NCBI GenBank assembly: GCA_944391635.1
Contig: CALXUL010000196.1
Location: 1 to 7,937 of the forward strand
Direction of reading: 5' to 3'
From: an uncultured Clostridia bacterium
GTDB taxonomy: Bacteria; Bacillota; Clostridia; UBA1381
DNA length: 7,937 nucleotides
The notes beneath the pieces are model-generated. The model did no database searches. It saw only the letters and a program-made list of their open reading frames with translations, and had not been told where the DNA came from. Made by a program: the position numbers and the translations under genes. Positions 1 through 5,512 of the stretch are shown here, piece after piece. Every line of letters starts with the position of its first letter. The first letter of the stretch is position 1.

Positions 1-126
1 GGGATTTCCGCCGGTCATCATAATAACAAAATCAAGTTTCAATGATTCCTTTGCCGCCTCAGCAACCGCAATATGGGCGTTATGCACCGGGTCAAATGTG
101 CCTCCGAATACACCTATATTTCTCAA
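1..126 (-). CDS. nadD: Nicotinate-nucleotide adenylyltransferase, N-terminal fragment (cut by window edge)
   Basis: NadD adenylylates nicotinate mononucleotide to deamido-NAD in cytoplasmic NAD synthesis. Only the first 42 codons are present. They read MRNIGVFGGTFDPVHNAHI and continue, giving the nucleotidyltransferase signature GGTFDPxHxxH that binds ATP phosphates (family knowledge). The second part of the motif is HNAH rather than the commoner HxGH. The start is an inferred TTG at 124-126: it is the only start codon just ahead of the motif, and an AGAGGTG ribosome binding site (134-140) lies 7 nt upstream and overlaps the yhbY stop codon by one base. Only 13 nt separate it from yhbY, so the two are certainly co-transcribed and probably translationally coupled. 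yhbY-nadD adjacency is common in Firmicutes. Confident in the family; the rest of the protein cannot be seen. Confidence 0.93.
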   Translation of the reverse strand, partial: MRNIGVFGGTFDPVHNAHIAVAEAAKESLKLDFVIMMTGGNP

Positions 127-139
127 ATATATACACCTC

Positions 140-442
140 TTATTTTTTAGGCAGTTCTATCTGATGGTTTTCTTTTTTTATTGCCCTTTTAAAGAGAACG
201 AACCTTGAGCCTATTGCCTGTACACATTCTGCCTCTAGTGCAGCTGCAACTTCATTGCCCGCCTCTTTGGTATCAAGCAATGCGGTTTCAAGAATGCTCA
301 CCTTTTTCAGTTCTCTTGCTTCAAGCACAAGCGCTATATGTTTTAGAATCTCGACTGTGATTCCTTCTTTTCCTATTTGAAAAACAGGCTTTATTCCATT
401 AGCCTTAGCACGCAGGTACGCGCGCTGCTTACTTGTTAACAT
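140..442 (-). CDS. yhbY: YhbY-family ribosome-associated RNA-binding protein (CRM domain)
   Basis: A 100-residue protein made almost entirely of one CRM domain, the fold of YhbY proteins that associate with pre-50S ribosomal particles (family knowledge). It begins MLTSKQRAYLRAKANGIKPV, the typical family N-terminus, and carries the RNA-binding GxxG loop as GKEG at residues 24-27. The closing strand QAIGSRFVLFKRA is at 75-87. The open frame extends further upstream to 526, but the extra 28 residues lie inside trmB and are unlike the family. ATG at 440-442 has GGAGGG (450-455) 7 nt upstream, whereas the nearer ATG at 446-448 sits only 1 nt from it. The gene overlaps the end of trmB by 14 nt and is followed 13 nt later by nadD, in one operon. 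Confidence 0.93.
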   Translation of the reverse strand: MLTSKQRAYLRAKANGIKPVFQIGKEGITVEILKHIALVLEARELKKVSILETALLDTKEAGNEVAAALEAECVQAIGSRFVLFKRAIKKENHQIELPKK

Positions 443-1106
443 ATACATACCCTCCGTTATCATTACTCTCATATACTGCCTCAAGCCTGTATATCGGCAT
501 TCCCTGCTCGGAAAACTTTTTCTCATACTCTGTCATTACATTATTGTTAAAATCAGAATTATGAAGATCAAGCGATACATTTTTAGTATGAAAATCACGG
601 TTATCCAAAAATGAATTTAACGAAAACTCGAACAGATTCCGGTTATCGGTTTTAAACCATATTTCACCGTTATTTTTTAATACTTTTTTATATACGCCAA
701 GAAAATTTTCATGCGTCAGCCTGCGCTTTGCCTGTTTTTTCTTCTTCCAAGGATCAGAAAAATTAAGATATATTCTTTCAATTTCATTTGCGCAAAAATA
801 TTCATCGAGCTTTGATGCGTCAGCAATTATAAATCTCAAATTCGGATAATTGCCCGAATCAGTAAGTTCAAGTGCCATCAGCACAACGTCAGGTATTACA
901 TCTACCGCAACAAAATTTATTTCCGGATAAAGTTTTGCCATACCCGAAATAAAACCGCCCTTGCCACAGCCTATTTCTATGTGCACCGGGTTATTATTAC
1001 CAAATACTTCCTGCCATTTACCTTTATACTCTTCCGGATTCTTTATCCATCTTGCCCCGGCTCTTTCAAGCCGTTCATCACGATGGCGTTTTTTTCTCAT
1101 TCGCAT
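429..1106 (-). CDS. trmB: tRNA (guanine-N7-)-methyltransferase TrmB
   Basis: TrmB transfers a methyl group from S-adenosylmethionine to N7 of G46 in the tRNA variable loop. The 225-residue product is a normal-length Rossmann-fold methyltransferase. The SAM-binding motif HIEIGCGKGGF is at residues 42-52, an LNFSDPW motif ends at 120, followed by KRRLTHENF, TDNRNLF at 153-159, and TEYEKKF then PIYRLEA near the C-terminus. One small oddity is that the Pro normally following DPW is Lys121, giving DPWKKKKQAKRRL. ATG at 1104-1106 is preferred because GGAAGGG (1116-1122) lies 9 nt upstream; a TTG six codons earlier would overlap that site. It is the first gene of the trmB-yhbY-nadD operon and its 3' end overlaps yhbY by 14 nt. 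Confidence 0.95.
   Translation of the reverse strand: MRMRKKRHRDERLERAGARWIKNPEEYKGKWQEVFGNNNPVHIEIGCGKGGFISGMAKLYPEINFVAVDVIPDVVLMALELTDSGNYPNLRFIIADASKLDEYFCANEIERIYLNFSDPWKKKKQAKRRLTHENFLGVYKKVLKNNGEIWFKTDNRNLFEFSLNSFLDNRDFHTKNVSLDLHNSDFNNNVMTEYEKKFSEQGMPIYRLEAVYESNDNGGYVYVNK
450..455 (-). promoter_or_regulatory. Ribosome binding site of yhbY
   Basis: GGAGGG on the minus strand, 7 nt before the ATG at 440-442. It lies within the last codons of trmB and rules out the upstream in-frame start codons, so it fixes the yhbY start. Confidence 0.8.
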
Positions 1107-1115
1107 AAAGTTAAT

Positions 1116-1122
1116 CCCTTCC
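1116..1122 (-). promoter_or_regulatory. Ribosome binding site of trmB
   Basis: GGAAGGG, 9 nt before ATG 1104-1106. It excludes the in-frame TTG at 1122-1124, which would overlap it, as the start. Confidence 0.7.
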
Positions 1123-1142
1123 AAAATTATTGCATCTATACT

Positions 1143-1171
1143 ATTATATATTATCTACAGCAAAAATACAA
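1143..1171 (-). promoter_or_regulatory. Sigma-A-type promoter of trmB-yhbY-nadD
   Basis: On the minus strand, a -35 box TTGTAT (1166-1171), a 17-bp spacer and a perfect -10 box TATAAT (1143-1148). It lies 36 nt upstream of the trmB start codon and just downstream of the terminator of the preceding gene, so it would start the housekeeping operon independently. Called by eye from the consensus; no transcript data. Confidence 0.75.
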
Positions 1172-1196
1172 GCACTTTATTTAAGCTTTTATTATA

Positions 1197-1244
1197 AAAG
1201 CCGCAGGAAGCGGCGGCATAACACCTTTACTTTCCTACGGCTTT
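1197..1244 (-). terminator. Terminator of the SLH surface-protein gene
   Basis: On the minus strand, AAAGCCGTAGGAA (1232-1244) pairs with TTCCTGCGGCTTT (1197-1209), 13 bp including one G-U pair, around a 22-nt loop. It starts 11 nt after the stop codon at 1256. The stem pairs fully only when read on the minus strand; on the plus strand the same position is a C/A mismatch. The run of T after it is short (CTTTTATAATAAAAG), so termination may be imperfect. Confidence 0.7.
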
Positions 1245-1255
1245 AGGCTTGATAT

Positions 1256-4200
1256 TTACTTTATCAAACAATATCTTTCAAGAATTGATGCAGCCTGCGC
1301 TCTTGTAATTATACCGTTGGGGCAAACCGTCCCGTCTGTATAACCTGTAATAAGCCCTTTGCCGTTTGCCCACAAAACAGCATCAACTGCATACTCGGAT
1401 ATTTCATCCTTATCGGAAAATGCCAATTCCTGGCTCTCTTCTTTCTTAGCGCCCGAGGCTCTGTACAAAAATACTGCAAACTGTTCTCTTGTAATCATCT
1501 CATCAGGTGCAAATCTATTCTCCTCAACGCCGTAGACAATACCGTTTTCCGCTCCCCACGTTACTGCCTCAGCATACCAGCTTTCTTCATCAACATCTTC
1601 AAATGCGCCGCTATACGAATACTCGCCATCCCCGAATATTCTGTACAGTACACTGACTGCCATTGCACGTGTAAGATGCGATTCAGGCTCAAATTTTCCT
1701 TCGCCAACTCCTTCAAATATATTGTTCTCATATGCAAACTTAACACTCGAATAATACCACGCATCATCAGCTACATCAATAAATCCAGGGTATACCTTCT
1801 CATCGGTTTTGTCTTCATCCTCAGTTTTATCCGTTTCTTCATTATCCGTCTTGTCCTGGTTATTACTGCTTGGAGTCTGGAGACTACCTCCGGTACCTGA
1901 TGAACTTGTATCTTCAAAAAACTCGTTATAATCTGTTACATACAAAATCATTATGCTATCGCCTCTTGAAAGCATATAATCTGCCATATAATCAAATGGC
2001 AACTCACCGTTTACCATATACATCCATCCGGAATTAGGACCGTCGGAAAATTCGCTTACACAATTCCCTTCCGGGTCGGTAACAGAGCTTACATATCCTC
2101 CGGGTGCAGTAAAGGTATAGCCATTTTCTGTAAGCACCGATTTAAATACATCATACACCGATACCCCGTCGCTAAGACCTGAAACTGTTCTGCTAAGCAC
2201 AACATCATCGCGTATTTTTAGTTTAAATGTAACTGCAAAAAGCCCGTCATCAGATACAGAATTACCCTTCACCGTAATACTGCAGGTTGCGCCTTCTCCG
2301 CCAATTTCTTCTGAAACAGCGCTGATTGTAGCCCTTCCCGAACCTACTGCTTTTACAACACCATTTGTGTTAACCTCTGCAACTGAAGTATTACTGCTTT
2401 TCCATATTACATTTTTATTTGTCGCATTTTCCGGAAGTATTGAAGCGTTAAGTCTTAGCGTATCACCAATACTAAGAGTTTTGCTTGTTTCCGAAAGTGA
2501 TATGCTTTCTGCCGGGATAATCTCATCACTTACCGTTATACGTAAAATTTCGCTTATATACCCATCAGCGCAGGCTGCAAGATATAAAATATCCTCACTG
2601 TCTGCCAGAACTTCTGCTTTTCCGTCCGCTCCTGTTACTGCAAGCTCTTTTTCCTGCAATGGAAGATAAGCTTTTATTTTTGCGCCCTCAACCGGATTAT
2701 TATCGTCATCAAAAACCCCAATATCAATTGTACTTCCGGTTTTTACAACTATATTCTGCCTGTCAAAATACAGTTTTTTGCTGTTTTCCTGTACACCGTT
2801 TACAGCAACCAGCACATCATCACCATCGATTATTTTTTCTCCGCTTTCCGATATGCTCTTTGAGTTTTTATAAATTCTGGCAGAGTTTAATACCGTCATA
2901 TCACCACCAAACAACTCCTCGGCAGCACAAGCGAGCATATCGCTGACAGTTATAACATTATCAGAATCCTTATCATCTACAACAAGCGGTCTATAACCAA
3001 GAAGGACATCATCTTTCTTCACAATACCATTTTCATCTACCACGCTTACCGTTATACACGCTTCAATCGGCGCCGCTGGTACAGTTAACTGTACAGCGGC
3101 TTTTTGTCCGCACAGCGACACAATGCTTTGATTCTTAGAATATTTCCCATTATAGTCAAAATCATATTTTAACGGGTATTCTGTGCTGTAAATATAAGTA
3201 TCAAAAACCTCATTGCTGAGCAAAGCCTCAACAGTAACATTTCTGTCACTGCTTTGACGAGTGACAGTCAGTATATCGTCTGTTATTACACTATTATCAC
3301 TCGATAAAAATCTTCTTCTGTAATCCTCCGGCTCATACGGGTTTACTATCTTTGCTATTATCCCATTATTATATTCTTTTTCAGTATAGTCCTTTGGCGT
3401 AAATACTCCATTTTCTTTATAAAGCCCATAAAAGCTTGAAAGATTTGATGTTACTTCATTTTCCGAAGTATTTTCGCCTTTAATATACTCAAAAAAGTTA
3501 TTGCATACCGACTCTATTTCCTCACTTGCCCTATCAAGTTCATCCCGGGAAAGCTCTTTTACCGTAATTTCAAAATCCTTTGATGCCGTAATGTCCTCAT
3601 ATTCCGATGCTTTTAATGTAATGGTAAAAGTAACTGTCTTATCACCTTCGCCCGGCAAAGGACGAAAAACATATATTCGTGATGAGTTCATGGCATTAGG
3701 AACATTTATGTATTCGCGGTCGGCTTCATTATTTACCGAAAGCTCAAACTTAAACTCACCATTTTCAATCCCAAGCCTTCCTGGTGTAGGAAGAAGAATA
3801 TCACTGACTGTATTTTGAGCATCGAATCCGCCTAAAGTATCATATCTTTTAAAATCAGCAAAATCCAGCTCATCAAGTATCCTTTTTGCTTTATCTTCGA
3901 GAGTTTCTTTTTCTGTACCCGGAATAGTTATCTCAAAATCCTTCTTAACATATATTCCCTCTGCTTTATTTAAAGACATTTTTGCCGTCAGGACTACATT
4001 TGTATCATCTTTAGCGCGCCGTACAACGCCCTTATAAGGACCATACAAAAATTCATCAATATCAGTAAAGTCCGGTTCTTTTAAGGATACTGAAGACGCC
4101 GGAGAAACCTCCCAGCTCACGCTTACATTTCTGTCATCAAGATACCGCGGAAGCACTAAATCTTCTGTTACTGCACTTGCATTTTCTCCGCTGATGTCCT

Positions 4201-4681
4201 CCCAAAGAAGCGTATCTGCCGCATTTAATGTTATATATTCCTGTACCCTATCCTCGTCCCAGCCGACAACAATATTTTTTGTTGGAGCATACTGAACACT
4301 TTCATTTTCATAATTAAGCTCAAATACAACCTTAAAACTTGCGAACCACACAGCCCGCATCTGGTCAGGAGCCGCAAAGAAATATTGAATATTTCCATCC
4401 TCATCAATATTTCCCCCATCATATACCGTATCAACGCTCTCTATTCTCGACTCAATATCACCATACCCTCCGTCATCAAGATGCGAATCCAACACTTCGC
4501 ATACATTAGTGTCAGTTCCGTAAACCGGCGTGATACTGTATCCGTCAAGATACTCCAAAGCATCAGCTAAATATGCTGCCGCATCCTTTGTTTCAACTTC
4601 TCCTGCAAAACCAGTCAGTTGGCAAAGTGCGGCAACGCATAAAAGTATTGATACAATTTGCAGCATGATTTTTCTCTTCAC
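1256..4681 (-). CDS. SLH-anchored surface protein with transcobalamin-like DUF4430 domain, under a cobalamin riboswitch; probable corrinoid-binding protein
   Basis: A 1141-residue exported protein. Visible parts in order: signal peptide 1-26 (KRK, hydrophobic core, cleavage near GFA; no lipobox); divergent beta-rich modules resembling atrophied bacterial Ig domains at about 30-145, 145-255, 262-375 and 380-538; a possible second beta-grasp at 541-632; a carboxypeptidase-regulatory/Ig-like module at 640-718; a clear Big_2 domain at 723-805; a DUF4430 domain at about 815-917 with SVYDVF, GWMYMVNG (885-892) and ADY..SRGDSI (900-910); an acidic DKTD/DKTE linker at 920-962; three SLH domains at about 964-1010, 1027-1070 and 1088-1132 with TRAM, TREQ and TRAQ in place of TRAE. 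SLH domains bind pyruvylated wall polymers (family knowledge). DUF4430 resembles the C-terminal B12-contacting beta-domain of intrinsic factor and transcobalamin. With the riboswitch, the inferred role is surface capture of corrinoids. The start is GTG (4679-4681), with GGAAAGGGG 10 nt upstream. No transporter is adjacent. Confidence 0.85.
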   Translation of the reverse strand: MKRKIMLQIVSILLCVAALCQLTGFAGEVETKDAAAYLADALEYLDGYSITPVYGTDTNVCEVLDSHLDDGGYGDIESRIESVDTVYDGGNIDEDGNIQYFFAAPDQMRAVWFASFKVVFELNYENESVQYAPTKNIVVGWDEDRVQEYITLNAADTLLWEDISGENASAVTEDLVLPRYLDDRNVSVSWEVSPASSVSLKEPDFTDIDEFLYGPYKGVVRRAKDDTNVVLTAKMSLNKAEGIYVKKDFEITIPGTEKETLEDKAKRILDELDFADFKRYDTLGGFDAQNTVSDILLPTPGRLGIENGEFKFELSVNNEADREYINVPNAMNSSRIYVFRPLPGEGDKTVTFTITLKASEYEDITASKDFEITVKELSRDELDRASEEIESVCNNFFEYIKGENTSENEVTSNLSSFYGLYKENGVFTPKDYTEKEYNNGIIAKIVNPYEPEDYRRRFLSSDNSVITDDILTVTRQSSDRNVTVEALLSNEVFDTYIYSTEYPLKYDFDYNGKYSKNQSIVSLCGQKAAVQLTVPAAPIEACITVSVVDENGIVKKDDVLLGYRPLVVDDKDSDNVITVSDMLACAAEELFGGDMTVLNSARIYKNSKSISESGEKIIDGDDVLVAVNGVQENSKKLYFDRQNIVVKTGSTIDIGVFDDDNNPVEGAKIKAYLPLQEKELAVTGADGKAEVLADSEDILYLAACADGYISEILRITVSDEIIPAESISLSETSKTLSIGDTLRLNASILPENATNKNVIWKSSNTSVAEVNTNGVVKAVGSGRATISAVSEEIGGEGATCSITVKGNSVSDDGLFAVTFKLKIRDDVVLSRTVSGLSDGVSVYDVFKSVLTENGYTFTAPGGYVSSVTDPEGNCVSEFSDGPNSGWMYMVNGELPFDYMADYMLSRGDSIMILYVTDYNEFFEDTSSSGTGGSLQTPSSNNQDKTDNEETDKTEDEDKTDEKVYPGFIDVADDAWYYSSVKFAYENNIFEGVGEGKFEPESHLTRAMAVSVLYRIFGDGEYSYSGAFEDVDEESWYAEAVTWGAENGIVYGVEENRFAPDEMITREQFAVFLYRASGAKKEESQELAFSDKDEISEYAVDAVLWANGKGLITGYTDGTVCPNGIITRAQAASILERYCLIK

Positions 4682-4720
4682 TAGTAAATTACCCCTTTCC
4701 TATTTACCGCTTTTTCGCAC

Positions 4721-4749
4721 AAAAAAATACCCGGCAAAAGTGCCGGATA
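4721..4749 (-). terminator. Intrinsic terminator in the riboswitch leader
   Basis: Minus strand: TATCCGGCA (4741-4749), loop CTTT, TGCCGGGTA (4728-4736), then seven T (4721-4727). A 9-bp stem with one G-U pair directly followed by a U-run is a textbook rho-independent terminator. It lies between the cobalamin aptamer and the GTG start (about 40 nt before it), so it is best read as the regulated terminator of the riboswitch. The ribosome binding site lies outside the hairpin, which favours transcriptional over translational control. Confidence 0.88.
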
Positions 4750-4772
4750 CCGTTTTAAGCACCATAAACCGA

Positions 4773-4793
4773 CCGCAAAATTATATTTTGCAG
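4773..4793 (-). other. Hairpin between aptamer and terminator (possible part of the antiterminator)
   Basis: CTGCAAAAT and ATTTTGCGG pair as a 9-bp stem with one G-U around a 3-nt loop in the leader RNA. It lies between the B12 box and the terminator. It has no U-run of its own, so it is not a terminator. Its role in switching is inference only. Confidence 0.4.
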
Positions 4794-4836
4794 CCTATTT
4801 TACGAAAGCCAAACCCAAGTGCCGTGGGCGGTTTTC

Positions 4837-5018
4837 CGGGTGTATGCATGTCTCCTGACTTTGCGCATCATTACCGTTCTTTAGTCTTCCCAAACTTTCG
4901 TCCAGTGACCACCTTTAGGTAATAAAAAAACGATTCCACGCTTACAGTGGCGGCTCCGTACGGGATTTGCACCCGTTTCCATCTTAGCCCTGCAAATTTT
5001 GCAGGGAACATACAACCG
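4837..5018 (-). promoter_or_regulatory. Cobalamin (B12) riboswitch aptamer
   Basis: Read on the minus strand, the region holds the conserved cobalamin-riboswitch core GGAAACGGGTGCAAATCC, then CCGCCACTGTAAG (all within 4941-4980), and the B12 box GTCAGGAGACATGCATAC (within 4839-4860). The outer arms CGGTTGTATG (5009-5018) and CATACACCCG (4837-4846) pair with one mismatch and close the domain. A variable helix CCCTGCAAA/TTTGCAGGG (4988-5006) sits near the 5' end. In this class, adenosylcobalamin or another cobalamin binds the core and lowers expression of B12 uptake or synthesis genes. Here it precedes the SLH/DUF4430 gene, with a terminator between. Ends are approximate. Confidence 0.95.
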
Positions 5019-5052
5019 TTATTAAATTTTCGATATAATCTATATCTTGGGC

Positions 5053-5081
5053 ATTATATCATATAAAACCAGCTTTTTCAA
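5053..5081 (-). promoter_or_regulatory. Promoter of the riboswitch / SLH protein transcript
   Basis: Minus strand: -35 TTGAAA (5076-5081), 17-bp spacer, -10 TATAAT (5053-5058). Transcription would start near 5046, about 28 nt before the closing arm of the riboswitch and about 365 nt before the GTG start, as expected for a riboswitch leader. Confidence 0.85.
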
Positions 5082-5099
5082 TATCAATTTAAGTTTTTA

Positions 5100-5128
5100 T
5101 TGAAAAAAAGCTTACGGTATGTTATAAT
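5100..5128 (+). promoter_or_regulatory. Promoter of the DUF4250 gene
   Basis: -35 TTGAAA (5100-5105), 17-bp spacer, -10 TATAAT (5123-5128), 23 nt before the ATG. It is divergent from the riboswitch promoter; only 18 bp separate the two -35 boxes. Confidence 0.85.
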
Positions 5129-5151
5129 TCTATGAAAAAAGGAGAAATAAT

Positions 5152-5331
5152 ATGTATCCCAAGGACCCATATATACTGTTTAGCTACATTAATACAAAGC
5201 TTAGAAATGATTTTCCATCCTTAGAAGAACTTTGTAAATCCCTTTCATATGACCAGGCTGATATCACAAAGATTTTGGATAGTGCAGGATTTTATTATGA
5301 CATCAATTCCAATCGTTTCATTAATAAATAA
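5152..5331 (+). CDS. DUF4250 family small protein
   Basis: A 59-residue open frame starting MYPKDPYILFSYINTKLRND and ending in NRFINK. The pattern PKDP..L.SY.NTKLR, a short helix SLEELCKSL, then ILDSAGFYYD and a closing N.F matches the small DUF4250 family found mainly in Clostridia; usual length is just under 60 residues. Its function is unknown. The shape (two or three helices, no membrane segment, no signal peptide) suggests a small cytoplasmic helical domain. AGGAG (5140-5144) lies 7 nt before the ATG and a strong promoter sits directly upstream, which together with the family match makes this a real gene. It stands alone: divergent from the B12-riboswitch gene and separated by 181 nt from the aminotransferase. 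Confidence 0.88.
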   Translation: MYPKDPYILFSYINTKLRNDFPSLEELCKSLSYDQADITKILDSAGFYYDINSNRFINK

Positions 5332-5427
5332 TAACAGCACATTCCGAGGCTTTTTGTGCAAAATGGCAGTAATACAACAAAATATATAAAATAAAATGTC
5401 ACTTACTCCAAAAATATTTTCATTCAA

Positions 5428-5456
5428 TTGAAACAAAAACCCATTTGTGGTATAAT
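5428..5456 (+). promoter_or_regulatory. Promoter of the aspartate aminotransferase gene
   Basis: -35 TTGAAA (5428-5433), 17-bp spacer ending in TGG (extended -10), -10 TATAAT (5451-5456). The predicted start near 5463 leaves a leader of about 50 nt with a small GGGAA/TTCCC hairpin (5469-5485). The rest of the gap from 5332 shows only AT-rich sequence and no clear terminator for the DUF4250 gene. Confidence 0.85.
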
Positions 5457-5500
5457 AATAAACTGTACGGGAAAAGACACTTCCCCATTAATTAATGTTT

Positions 5501-5506
5501 GGAGGT
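5501..5506 (+). promoter_or_regulatory. Ribosome binding site of the aminotransferase gene
   Basis: GGAGGT 6 nt before ATG 5513. It lies downstream of the in-frame ATG at 5495, so that earlier start is unlikely. Confidence 0.85.
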
Positions 5507-5512
5507 CGCCTG

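Noticed and set aside
443..526. Longer yhbY reading frame
   Set aside because: The extra 28 residues are unlike the CRM family, lie inside trmB, and the ribosome binding site at 450-455 supports the start at 442.
961..1197. Plus-strand open frames opposite the trmB start and promoter
   Set aside because: They are antisense to a well-supported gene and promoter, with no family resemblance.
2367..3818. Several plus-strand frames of about 95-105 codons within the surface-protein gene
   Set aside because: They are shadows of the 1141-codon gene, low in complexity and without start signals.
4530..4922. Plus-strand open frame of 130 codons
   Set aside because: It runs antisense through the start of the surface-protein gene and most of the riboswitch 3' half, and its sequence is explained by those features.
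4988..5006. Perfect palindrome as an independent operator
   Set aside because: Its position fits a variable helix inside the cobalamin riboswitch, which explains it.
5334..5355. GCACA...TGTGC hairpin after the DUF4250 gene as a terminator
   Set aside because: The stem is only 5 bp with a loop of about 12 nt and no U-run after it.
5245..5436. Minus-strand open frame of 63 codons
   Set aside because: It overlaps the DUF4250 gene antisense, I see no ribosome binding site, and its N-terminal part covers the -35 of the aminotransferase promoter.
5457..5512. T-box or other amino-acid riboswitch ahead of the aminotransferase
   Set aside because: The predicted leader is only about 50 nt, with one small hairpin and no T-box sequence or terminator.
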